Positions 56,538 through 64,000 of a DNA stretch of 64,000 nucleotides are shown here, piece by piece. The notes under the pieces are model-generated. The model was not told the origin of the DNA. It did not search any database and worked only from the letters and a program-made list of their open reading frames with translations. How positions within the stretch are numbered: the first letter of the stretch is position 1; the number at the start of each line of letters is the position of its first letter. Location: NCBI GenBank assembly GCA_963738665.1, contig CAVTXL010000002.1, positions 930,001 to 994,000 of the forward strand. Direction: 5' to 3'. Origin of the DNA: JABDGM01 sp963738665. GTDB lineage: Bacteria > Planctomycetota > Planctomycetia > Pirellulales > Lacipirellulaceae. A program made the position numbers and the translations under genes.

Positions 56538-57008
56538 ATGACGCCGCAGGCCCTTTCTCCGCGGCTACTACCCTTCGCCCAGCATCGTCTGGGGGTGACC
56601 TAGAACGGTCTGGAGAAGAGAAGCATTCGCGTGGCTCGCACACCCGCAGGTGTGTTTCGCCCAGGGGCCGACGTTTGCACGTCATGCCTCCGAACAAACC
56701 CTATGTCAATCCGGTTCGATGTCAAACGCACGACTTGAAAGATTCCAAAAAGTTTCCGTTGGTGCCAGCAAGCCGCCCGCTAGCAACGATTCTGCCGTTT
56801 GTAACGCCCGGTCGTGGTCTTTGATCGGCGCAAGCGTTTGGATTGGTCGAAATCAACATACGGGAGCATACGCCGGACGACCAAGCCCGACCAATTTCGT
56901 CGGTTCCAGAAGCCCGACCATCTTGGTCGGCACACGGGCCGATGCCCTAACTACGTGGGCAATCCCTGCCGGAAACCACCCATCTCGCCGTTTCAACCAT
57001 ACCTATAT
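56538..57008. other. Leader/intergenic region upstream of the riboswitch
   Basis: No supported gene. It should hold the promoter of the pilin transcript (minus) and of the prenyltransferase-like gene (plus). A small perfect hairpin CACACC-CGCA-GGTGTG lies at 56639-56654. Two CCCGACCA/TGGTCGG-type hairpins form a tandem pair at 56886-56930. Confidence 0.5.
56886..56930. repeat. Tandem pair of short hairpin repeats
   Basis: CCCGACCAATTTCGTCGG (56886-56903) and CCCGACCATCTTGGTCGG (56913-56930), each able to fold, in direct orientation with a 27-bp period. They resemble REP-like units. Confidence 0.75.
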
Positions 57009-57926
57009 ATGGAAGCCGCGAACTGGCAGCACGAACTGTGCGAGTCGCTCGCCGATCGCATACCGGCCGGTTATGCCGAACATGCCGAGCCGGCCGCCGA
57101 ACCCACCGCCCTCGTCGGCCTTGCCCTGGCCGCCCACGCGCGGTTTGACGCGGCGACCCGCGCCGCCCGCTGGCTCGCCGACAACCAGCATCATAGCGGC
57201 GCCCTCGGCGTCACGCCGGCGCGGCCGACTCCTTGCTGGCCGACGAGCTGGGCTGTTCTGTTGTGGACCGCCATCGATCGCCACGCCGTAGAGCGGCAGT
57301 TCACCCAATGCACTGAGCGTGCAACCCACTGGACGCTATGCCAGCGCGGCGAAACGCTGCCGCGATCTCCCGTGTTCGGGCACGATTCCACGCTGGTCGG
57401 CTGGTCCTGGGCCGCCACCACGCATTCATGGATCGAGCCTACCGCCCTGAGCGTGCTGGCGCTCAAGGCCGTCGGAGAAGGGGAGCACCCCCGCACGCGA
57501 GAGGGCCTGCGGTTGCTCGTCGATCGTTTGCTGCCAAACGGCGGCTGCAACTACGGCAATACCACCGTCCTCGGCCAGACACTGCTTGCGCATATTCAAC
57601 CAACCGGCCTGGCAATGCTGGCCCTCGCCGGTGAAGAAATCGACGATCCTCGAATTGAGAAGTCACGCGGTTACCTGGAGCGTGAATTGTCGCCGGACAC
57701 CGCCACCGCGTCATTGTGCTACGGCCTCCTCGGCCTCACGGCGCACGATCGCCGCCCCGCAGCCAGTGACGCCTGGCTGCAACACGCCTACCGGCACGTC
57801 GAGCAACTAGGCGAAAACCCATACAGACGGGCTCTCATCGGCCTAGCCGCCGCCGATACCAACTCGTTGCTAAACGCACATGCGACCAATTTGGCGATTG
57901 ACGCAAAGGTCGCGAACGTGCGGTGA
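57009..57926 (+). CDS. Prenyltransferase/squalene-cyclase-like alpha-barrel protein
   Basis: 305 aa from the ATG at 57009. The sequence has repeated helix pairs of the alpha/alpha-toroid fold: EPTALVGLALAAHARFDAAT, SWAVLLWTAIDRHAVERQF, IEPTALSVLALKAVGEGEH, GLRLLVDRLLPNGGCNYGNT, QPTGLAMLALAGEEIDDPRI and ASLCYGLLGLTAHDR. The DCTAE or DxDD motifs of true cyclases are not seen, so catalysis of that kind is unlikely; it may bind or modify a lipid or be structural. The DUF362 protein gene follows on the same strand after 279 bp. Upstream codons back to 56814 are open but show no homology. Confidence 0.8.
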   Translation: MEAANWQHELCESLADRIPAGYAEHAEPAAEPTALVGLALAAHARFDAATRAARWLADNQHHSGALGVTPARPTPCWPTSWAVLLWTAIDRHAVERQFTQCTERATHWTLCQRGETLPRSPVFGHDSTLVGWSWAATTHSWIEPTALSVLALKAVGEGEHPRTREGLRLLVDRLLPNGGCNYGNTTVLGQTLLAHIQPTGLAMLALAGEEIDDPRIEKSRGYLERELSPDTATASLCYGLLGLTAHDRRPAASDAWLQHAYRHVEQLGENPYRRALIGLAAADTNSLLNAHATNLAIDAKVANVR

Positions 57927-58205
57927 CACGAGCTCATTGAACGGCAAAGATCAAGGTGAGTGGGACGGACGTGAAGAAATGAATGACAGAGCCGTTTTCT
58001 AGAAAACAGGGAAATGATTTGATCGAATGGATTTACAGGCAAGATGCGATCACGCTTGGGAGATCAAAACATCCCCGTCTTGCATATCCTGTATATCCTG
58101 TCAAGAAGACAACGTTGAAGTCCTTTGTACCCGTTGCGGGAGAATGAATTCCCGGTGCGTCTTATTATAGTTTCTGTATGTCCCTAATCCGTCGAACATG
58201 CACTC
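57927..58205. other. Intergenic region with a 9-bp tandem repeat
   Basis: 279 bp with no gene. It contains CATATCCTG, TATATCCTG (58083-58100), then TCAAG, a close relative of the 9-bp repeat at 14162. Confidence 0.6.
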
Positions 58206-59240
58206 ATGCTAAACGGCAATCCTGACGACTTCGCCGCCCCGCGTGTCGACCGCCGCACTTGGCTCATCACGGGCGGTGCCGCGGCGGCCGCGGCCGTCGC
58301 CGCGCCGCTGTTGCGCAACGCGCTCCGTCCCCGTGCCAGTGTCTTCATCGCTCGTAACCAGCGCTATAGCCACTCGCTGGCCACGACGATTCGCGACGGT
58401 CTCGTCGCCACTGGTTCACGCCCCGAGCTGTTCCGCGGCAAACGTGTGCTGCTCAAGCCCAACATGGTCGAGCCGTCGCGGGCGATTCCACACATGACGA
58501 CCCACCCAGCCGTCGTTGTCGCGGCTGCTGAAGTGTTTCGCGATTGGAGCGCTGACGTGACGGTCGGCGAAGCTCCCGGCCACGTGCGCAACACGGAAAT
58601 GGCGCTTCTCGAATCGGGCATTGCAGCCGCCGTCGCCGATGCCCGCGTTCGCTTCGCCGATCTGAATTACGAAGAAGCTGGCTGGCAGCCCAATCGCGGC
58701 CGTCGCAGTTCGCTCGACGGATTCTGGTTTCCGCGCAGCGTTGTCGACGCCGATTTTGTCGTCTCGATGCCGAAGATGAAAACACATCACTGGATGGGCG
58801 TGACGGCCGGCATGAAGAATCTCTACGGCGTGCTCCCTGGCCTAAGCTACGGCTGGCCGAAGAACGTGCTGCACCACAACGGCATCCCCGAAACGGTCTA
58901 CGACATCAATGCCTCGCTTCCCAATCTATTAACGATTGTCGACGGCATCGACTGCATGGAAGGGGACGGACCGATCCTGGGCAGCTTGAAAAGGATGGGG
59001 CTGTTGGTGATCGGCGGCAATTTGCCCGCCGTCGATGCGACGATCGCACGCATCATGGGCCTGGTGCCAGAAAGAATTCCCTATTTGGCGCTGGCGGCCG
59101 ACCGACTGGGTCCGCTGCAAGAATCGCGCATCACTCAGCGCGGCGAAGACTCGCGCGCGGTGGCAAGCCCGTTCAAGATTCTCGACCAGCCACACTTGCG
59201 GCGCCTGCAGGCGCACGAAAAAGGACCGTTGGTGACGTGA
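58206..59240 (+). CDS. DUF362 domain protein with Tat signal
   Basis: 344 aa. The N-terminus carries a twin-arginine motif (VDRRTWLITGG) and an Ala-rich hydrophobic stretch, so it should be exported folded. The DUF362 domain follows: VLLKPNMVEPSR, AVVVAAAEVFRDW, VGEAPGHVRNTEMALLESGI, VVDADFVVSMPKMKTHHWMG, VTAGMKNLYGVLPG and VDGIDCMEGDGPILG. No ferredoxin-type Cys clusters, which some DUF362 proteins carry at the end, are visible. The family function is unresolved. It is paired here with a prenyltransferase-like gene, an arrangement I regard as likely conserved in planctomycetes, though I cannot verify that. Confidence 0.9.
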   Translation: MLNGNPDDFAAPRVDRRTWLITGGAAAAAAVAAPLLRNALRPRASVFIARNQRYSHSLATTIRDGLVATGSRPELFRGKRVLLKPNMVEPSRAIPHMTTHPAVVVAAAEVFRDWSADVTVGEAPGHVRNTEMALLESGIAAAVADARVRFADLNYEEAGWQPNRGRRSSLDGFWFPRSVVDADFVVSMPKMKTHHWMGVTAGMKNLYGVLPGLSYGWPKNVLHHNGIPETVYDINASLPNLLTIVDGIDCMEGDGPILGSLKRMGLLVIGGNLPAVDATIARIMGLVPERIPYLALAADRLGPLQESRITQRGEDSRAVASPFKILDQPHLRRLQAHEKGPLVT

Positions 59241-59293
59241 GGCACGCGCTTGCTCACATCACCAGCGGCCCTTTGATTTTGGCCGATGCTTAC

Positions 59294-60091
59294 CTAGCGG
59301 CCACGCCGCGAAACGAGCCCCATCACGCTGATGGCCAGGCCCAGCAGGACGACTGTTGCGGGCTCTGGAATGTCTCCGCCGGGACCCGGTACGATCCCAA
59401 TTTGGAACCTCTTCTTGGCGATGAAAGCGATGCTTTGCGCTTCGCTCAGAGACGCCAGCGAGTTGTTGATTACGACGTCAATCTTTGTGGCCCCGAACTT
59501 CGCCGGATTGCCATTCGGCAGAATCATCGGCGGCACCACAATTGAGGTGCCCAGCGACCAAGGTTGAACCATCCCCGGATTGGCAACCAAATTGAACCCG
59601 ACCGATGCGTTCGAAGGAGACAGCACAATCGGGGCCACGGGAATGCCGTCGATTTGGGTGACCGATGCGTGAATGATCGCGCCGGCGACAACCGACGTCG
59701 CTGTCGTGCCCACACCTAGCAGATGAAAATCACCGCCCTCGGACAAGTTCAGGCCATTGATCCCAAAACCCCCGTTCGGCCCCACTTGGCTCATGACGGT
59801 GAAGTTCAGTTGGCCGTCGGTCAGGTCCAAGCTGCCGCCCGATGCGGAAGAGGTAAATGTCGGGTCCTTGAAGTTAAGACCGACGGAAAACGGAGTCGGC
59901 GGGCCATAGAGCGGCACCGGATCGGTGCCCGACGATTCTTGAACGTCGAGAAACGTCACTCCAGGCGGTACCGGCCCGAAATTGCCGTAGCTGATCGAAG
60001 CCGCCTGGGCCGCGATGCTCGAAAACAATGTTGTCAATCCAAGGATCGTACCCAACAAAAGCTGGGATCGGATCGCGCGCGTGCATCTCAT
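59294..60091 (-). CDS. PEP-CTERM sorting-domain protein
   Basis: 265 aa. Signal peptide (LLLGTILGLTTLFSSIAAQA) after a GGAGCAAG ribosome-binding site, then a beta-rich exported region without known domains. The C-terminus is a PEP-CTERM tag: IPEPATVVLLGLAISVMGLV ending in SRRGR, that is Pro-Glu-Pro, one membrane helix and a basic tail. Such proteins are processed by an exosortase; no exosortase gene is in the window. The gene converges on the DUF362 gene. Confidence 0.92.
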   Translation of the reverse strand: MRCTRAIRSQLLLGTILGLTTLFSSIAAQAASISYGNFGPVPPGVTFLDVQESSGTDPVPLYGPPTPFSVGLNFKDPTFTSSASGGSLDLTDGQLNFTVMSQVGPNGGFGINGLNLSEGGDFHLLGVGTTATSVVAGAIIHASVTQIDGIPVAPIVLSPSNASVGFNLVANPGMVQPWSLGTSIVVPPMILPNGNPAKFGATKIDVVINNSLASLSEAQSIAFIAKKRFQIGIVPGPGGDIPEPATVVLLGLAISVMGLVSRRGR

Positions 60092-60575
60092 GGGAACTTG
60101 CTCCTTCGCTGTCGCGAAATGGAAACGAGTGGCTCGTCTGGGTGTCTAAGTTGGTATGCGAAACGGGGCCGAATCAAAACTTGGAACAAATCGACCGACG
60201 TATTCGTGTCAGAGTACGAATACCAGCGCTAGGGAGAGAATTCATCGCCGCCTCCAGAACGTAACTTCGCGCCGCACGCTAGCAATCCAGAACATGCCTG
60301 CCGACGCTTCGATTTCAACGGATAAAGATCTTACCAACTACAGGTTTGAATACTCTCTTCCGGCCGCTGCATTGCGGCCGGCGCAGGTCCGCACTTTTGA
60401 CCTGCCCCCTCACTATAACCAGTACTTTTCCGGCTTTCCAGCACTTTTTTCAAAATTTCATGAAAATTGCTATGAGCCGCCGACCCGGCTGCCATCCACG
60501 GCCCCCCTGGGCCGCCCAAAAAGGGCCATTCTGTGGCATTTTTCCGGGATTTTGGGCCGGTAACGTCCGGTAAAG
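60092..60575. other. Intergenic region, no gene seen
   Basis: 484 bp between the PEP-CTERM gene and tRNA-Ala, both on the minus strand. No supported gene, repeat or RNA motif. A T/C-rich stretch around 60430-60470 is the only compositional feature. Confidence 0.5.
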
Positions 60576-60648
60576 TGGAGGATACCGGGCTCGAACCGGT
60601 GACCTTCAGACTGCCAGCCTGACGCTCTCCCAACTGAGCTAATCCCCC
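60576..60648 (-). tRNA. tRNA-Ala (anticodon GGC)
   Basis: 73 nt. Acceptor GGGGGAT with ATCCTCC (one G-T pair), D arm GCTCAGTTGGGAGAGC, anticodon loop CTGGCAG with GGC, variable loop AGGTC, T arm ACCGG-TTCGAGC-CCGGT, discriminator A. The first three acceptor positions include G-T at 3:70, the alanine identity pair. CCA is not encoded. Confidence 0.97.
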
Positions 60649-60762
60649 AAAATCTCGGCAAGCCGCCGCATCCCGGGTCTGCCAATTCGGCATGCCCGGC
60701 TCGCGACAGCTAAGTTATTATAGGCCTCGCCGGTCCAGCTTGAACAGCGCAGCCTATCCGCC

Positions 60763-61857
60763 GTGAATTTGTCTGTCAACGGTCGCGCGCCGTCGTCTGC
60801 CTCTCGCCTTTCCTTTGCCCCGATCGCCAGGTCGATGGAAGCTCAACGCTCCTTACGTAGTCTCCTGTTGATTCTCGGCAAGGTCTCGTTGGCCGCTGGT
60901 ATTCTCGCATTCCTCATCTATAGCGCGCACAAACAAGAGCGCTTCGCAGAACTGGTCGAGGGTCACAAGAACTGGACATGGCTGTTCGTGGGGTTCCTTT
61001 GCGCCTTTGTTTCCGTCGCTTTAAGCTTTATTCGTTGGCGTTTGCTTGTCGTTGCGCTGGGAATTGAATTCAGCGTGGCCGACGCCCTGCGGCTCGGATC
61101 GATGGGCTACGCCCTGAACTTTGTCTCGCCGGGAAACTTGGGTGGCGATTTGATCAAGGCCGTCTTTTTGGCCCGCGGGAATCCGGGGCGTCGCACCGAG
61201 GCGGTTGCCACGGTCGCGATTGACCGCCTGATGGGGCTGGGGGCGATGCTCGTGCTGGCCAGCATCGGCATCGTCACGTCGGGATTGTTGTACACGGACA
61301 GCGCCGCGCTGAAGTCGCTCTGCTGGGCTATTCTAGCGGCCGCCGCGTGTGGACTCGTGATCGCCGGCTCACTCATCTTCCTGCGTCCATTGACCGGCGG
61401 TCACATGATCGCTCGCGCCCGCACTATTCCCCTGGTGGGTTCAACGGCGGCGCGGCTGCTGGCCGCGAATCGAACCTACCGCGACCAAAAGCCGTTGTTG
61501 GCCCGGGCGGCGCTATTGAGCCTGGTTGTCGATTTGCTCTACGTCGTATCTTTTTACCTCGTCGCTCAGGGGCTTCCTTTCAAGACGCCGACGCTGCAGC
61601 AGCACCTGATCATCGTGCCGGTCGCCACCCTGGCAGGGGCAATACCCGGTCCGCCCGGAGGGTTGGGAACCCTCGAAGGTGCAACGGAAGTACTCTACCG
61701 CTCTATGCCCGGCGTCGAAGACGGCGTTGGCACAATCGTCACCCTGGCCTACCGTCTGACGACCGTCGTGGTCGCCGCGATCGGACTGGTGTTTTATATT
61801 CTGTACCGAGCGGAAGTCCGGGACGTGATCGCCGCGGAAGAACAAACGCGAGCGTAG
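60763..61857 (+). CDS. Lysylphosphatidylglycerol-synthase-TM-like (flippase-like) membrane protein
   Basis: 364 aa from a GTG at 60763; an ATG at 60835 (MEAQRSLRSLLLILGKV) is an alternative and gives the more usual N-terminus. About eight membrane segments: ILGKVSLAAGILAFLIYSAH, WLFVGFLCAFVSVALSFIRW, the family signature ALRLGSMGYALNFVSPGNLG then GDLIKAVFLAR, GLGAMLVLASIGIVTSGLLY and LAGAIPGPPGGLGTLEGATE. This is the UPF0104/LPG-synthase membrane domain without the catalytic aminoacyl-transfer domain. Such free-standing proteins are thought to flip lipid-linked molecules. It is an independent gene. Confidence 0.88.
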   Translation: MNLSVNGRAPSSASRLSFAPIARSMEAQRSLRSLLLILGKVSLAAGILAFLIYSAHKQERFAELVEGHKNWTWLFVGFLCAFVSVALSFIRWRLLVVALGIEFSVADALRLGSMGYALNFVSPGNLGGDLIKAVFLARGNPGRRTEAVATVAIDRLMGLGAMLVLASIGIVTSGLLYTDSAALKSLCWAILAAAACGLVIAGSLIFLRPLTGGHMIARARTIPLVGSTAARLLAANRTYRDQKPLLARAALLSLVVDLLYVVSFYLVAQGLPFKTPTLQQHLIIVPVATLAGAIPGPPGGLGTLEGATEVLYRSMPGVEDGVGTIVTLAYRLTTVVVAAIGLVFYILYRAEVRDVIAAEEQTRA

Positions 61858-61936
61858 GAAATAAGACTAGGGATTCGCCCCGCGGTGAATACGACCGCAC
61901 GGGCCGCCGCTTATTGCTCGCCAACGATTGGCCGCG

Positions 61937-62320
61937 CTATCCGATCAGCCGTTGGACGCTGTCGATCAGTCGGTCCATCGGAAATGGCTTGCGGATGTAG
62001 TCGTCCACACCCAGCATTTCGGCATAAGCCTTGTGCCGGCTGCCTTCGTTGGCGGTGATCATGATCACCCGCAGCGGCGTCTCGCGCGTGCGGCGCATCT
62101 TTTCCAGCACCAAAAAACCGCTTCGTTTGGGCATCATCATGTCCAGGATGACCAGGTCCGGGTTTTCCCGCTCGCTGAGCGCCAGACCCTGATTGCCGTC
62201 GCGTGCGATCAGCACGTTATACCCCTTCGCCTCCAGCGCCAGTCGCAGCGACTCGATGATCTCTGCGTCGTCGTCCACAAGTAGAATTCGCTTGCCGTCC
62301 TTGGAGTTATCTTTGAGCAT
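61937..62320 (-). CDS. Single-domain response regulator (receiver only)
   Basis: 127 aa with no output domain. It has the receiver motifs: acidic pocket LLVDDDAEI, phospho-acceptor Asp in LVILDMMMPKRSG, Thr in VIMITANEG and Lys in DDYIRKPFP. Such CheY/Spo0F-like proteins pass phosphate or control a partner by contact. No histidine kinase or partner gene is adjacent. The start is the ATG at 62320, 171 bp from the divergent oxidoreductase gene. Confidence 0.93.
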   Translation of the reverse strand: MLKDNSKDGKRILLVDDDAEIIESLRLALEAKGYNVLIARDGNQGLALSERENPDLVILDMMMPKRSGFLVLEKMRRTRETPLRVIMITANEGSRHKAYAEMLGVDDYIRKPFPMDRLIDSVQRLIG

Positions 62321-62491
62321 GAGTTGTGCTACGATTTGGTGCGAATTTGAGTAGGTCAGTGCGTGATAATGTGAGCAGGTGCATCTGTGTCCCCGCGAAC
62401 GGCGACCTCCTTACCTACCCACATAAACACTTACTCCCCTACGCACCCTTGTATCCGACTTGGCCCTTATTTTCAACTCGCACCTTCGACG

Positions 62492-63681
62492 ATGGCCCAT
62501 TCCGTTTCGCAGAAGACGCCAAAACCGCCCAAGAACCCGCCGCTGCCCATTGTTTCGGCGCCCACGCTGCCGTACCAGCCGAGCGATCCGGCGATTTATC
62601 GCCCTGGCATTGCGCTGGTGGGCTGCGGCGGAATTACCAAATGGCACCTGCAGGCGTACCGGCGTGCCCGGTATCGCGTGGTCGCGCTGTTCGACGTCGA
62701 CCGCAGCCGCGCCCGGCAGCGACGTGACGAGTTCTATCCCCAGGCCGCTGTCATCGACAGCTACGCCGAGCTGCTGCAGCGCGACGACGTCGAAATCGTC
62801 GACATTACGACGCACCCTCCTGAGCGCCCGCCGTTGATCGAGGCTGCGCTGCGGGCGGGCAAGCATGTGCTCAGCCAGAAGCCGTTCGTGCTTGACCTCG
62901 ACGTCGGCGAACAGCTCGCCGACCTGGCCGAAGAGCTAGGCGTGCGACTGGCCGTCAACCAGAATGGCCGCTGGGCGCCCCACTGGAGCTACTGCCGCGA
63001 AGCGGCCCGCGCGGGCCTGCTGGGCACGATCGACTCGGTCCATTGCGACGTCCATTGGGATCATAGCTGGGTCAAAGGCACCCCGTTCGAGCATGTGTAT
63101 CATTTGATACTTTATGATTTCGCAATTCACTGGTTCGATTTTCTCACCACACTGACCGGAGCCGCCGGCTGGGGACTGGCGCCGAGACGACAAAGTCCGG
63201 GGCCAACGAGCAGCCGGTTGTCACCTCGCCGCGCCGCGTGTACGCCACGCTTGCCCGCTCAGCGACGCAAATCGTCATGCCGCCGCTGCTCGCGCAAACC
63301 GTCGTCGAGTTCGACACAGCTCAGGCGTCGCTCATATTCAACGCGCACACCAAGCACGGCCGCATCGACCGGACGCTGATCGTCGGCAGCGACGGGATGA
63401 TCAAGAGCGAAGGCCCCACGACCGAGCTGCAGCGCATCGAGCTGACGACGGCCGCCGGCATCGCCCGCCCGCGGCTCAAGGGCGCCTGGTTCCCCGACGG
63501 CTTTCACGGCACGATGGGCGAACTGATGTGCGCGATCGAAGAACATCGCGAGCCGACCAACAGCGCCCGCAACAACCTCCGCAGCTTGGCCCTCTGCTTC
63601 GCCGCCGTCGCCAGCGCCGAACGGGGCGAACCAGTCGTGCCCGGTACGGTGCGGAAGCTGCCGAGTTCGGTACGTCAATAG
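62492..63681 (+). CDS. Gfo/Idh/MocA-family oxidoreductase (one frame break)
   Basis: About 396 aa when reconstructed from the ATG at 62492. The Rossmann part is IALVGCGGITKWHLQAYRRA, VVALFDVDRSRARQR, VDITTHPPERPPLIEAALRA and GKHVLSQKPFVLDLDVGEQL, with QKP in place of the usual EKP. The substrate domain follows with LAVNQNGRWAPHWSYCREAA and ILYDFAIHWFDFLTTLTG. One base is missing near 63180; the next frame goes on with ETTKSGANEQPVVTSP, VYATLARSATQIVMPPLLAQ and ends VVPGTVRKLPSSVRQ. The family uses NAD(P)(H) on sugars or similar polyols; planctomycetes have many copies. Substrate unknown. The break is likely a sequence error. Confidence 0.88.
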
Positions 63682-63784
63682 TGGGCCGCTCGAAGAAGGG
63701 CAGCGCAGCGTCCAGTTCTGCCTCCGCTGCTGGCAAATCGTTTGTACAATGGATTGGCAGCCCCCGACGGTGCCATTATTCCGC

Positions 63785-63812
63785 AATCTGTAATCTGTAA
63801 TCTGCAATTTCC
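63785..63812. repeat. 7-bp-period tandem repeat upstream of the EEP gene
   Basis: AATCTGT, AATCTGT, AATCTGC, AATTTCC. Directly upstream of the ATG at 63816, where it leaves no room for an ordinary ribosome-binding site. Confidence 0.85.
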
Positions 63813-63815
63813 GCG

Positions 63816-64000
63816 ATGCACTTCCGCCTGCTCAGCTTCAACATCCACAAAGGCATCGGCGGCGTCGACCGCAAGTACGACCTGGCCCGCGTCGTTGACA
63901 CCATCAGTTTCTACGAGCCGGACGTCGTGCTATTGCAAGAAGTCGACGAAGGCGTGCCGCGGTCGCGCCACCATCGCCAGGCCGAGCTGTTGGCCGACGC
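63816..64000 (+). CDS. Endonuclease/exonuclease/phosphatase family protein (3' partial)
   Basis: The first 61 residues are inside the window; the gene runs off the right edge. MHFRLLSFNIHKGIGGVDRK has the N-terminal metal-binding Asn of the family, and the following EPDVVLLQEVDEGVPRSRHH has the conserved metal-binding Glu. Members hydrolyse phosphodiesters of nucleic acids or phospholipids; the subfamily cannot be told from this part. The heptad repeat ends four bases before the ATG, so the ribosome-binding site is poor. Confidence 0.9.
   Translation, partial: MHFRLLSFNIHKGIGGVDRKYDLARVVDTISFYEPDVVLLQEVDEGVPRSRHHRQAELLAD

Noticed and set aside
56258..56824. 188-residue plus-strand frame over the riboswitch
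   Set aside because: Arg/Pro/Ser-rich with no homology, no ribosome-binding site, and it covers the GEMM aptamer on the other strand.

Overview
The window looks like a chromosomal segment of a GC-rich planctomycete, most likely of the Pirellulales type. This is inferred from a PEP-CTERM exported protein, several zinc-ribbon and exported proteins of planctomycete style, a fused PurS-PurS-PurL enzyme, a prenyltransferase-like/DUF362 pair, and many short intergenic repeats. No rRNA, phage or CRISPR array was seen. Two tRNAs are present: Ser(GCT) and Ala(GGC).

Layout. 1-6.8 kb: envelope genes (the end of an O-antigen ligase fused to a WecG/TagA glycosyltransferase, a sulfatase-fold protein without its nucleophile motif, and a very large exported protein with a family-10-like glycosidase region). 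6.8-9.2 kb: tRNA modification (Dus, QueG). 9.3-13.9 kb: small exported, lipo- and zinc-ribbon proteins, and aroA. 14.3-17.4 kb: a YdeP-like molybdopterin oxidoreductase and small exported proteins. 17.3-21.9 kb: an accessory patch with a broken REP-associated transposase, 144-bp direct repeats, an IS256 remnant and AT-richer orphan genes. 21.9-28.7 kb: a short SecA paralogue, a cyclophilin lipoprotein and a translationally coupled ABC exporter. 28.8-35.6 kb: tRNA-Ser, a GspG-like pseudopilin, a STAS protein, a membrane pyrophosphatase, HolB and a zinc-ribbon membrane protein. 35.6-42.6 kb: purQ, purL, tyrA and a thioredoxin-NHL protein. 42.8-56.5 kb: a Tad (Flp) pilus cluster, split by two oppositely oriented glycan/methyl-transfer genes and headed by a c-di-GMP-I (GEMM) riboswitch. 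57-64 kb: prenyltransferase-like protein, DUF362, PEP-CTERM protein, tRNA-Ala, a flippase-like membrane protein, a lone receiver domain, a Gfo/Idh/MocA oxidoreductase and the start of an endonuclease/exonuclease/phosphatase gene.

Three observations stand out. First, purL carries a 492-bp in-frame insertion that encodes an ECF sigma-factor region-2-like segment and is bounded by repeats. Second, 7-bp-period tandem repeats are scattered through the window, both between genes (often as hairpins) and in frame inside genes, much like the heptanucleotide repeats of cyanobacteria. Third, a GEMM riboswitch lies upstream of the pilin gene, linking the Tad pilus to c-di-GMP. About 15 single-base frame breaks hit otherwise intact genes, including aroA, an ABC ATPase and cpaB. 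This suggests uncorrected sequencing indels more than real decay, so those genes are given here as reconstructed spans.
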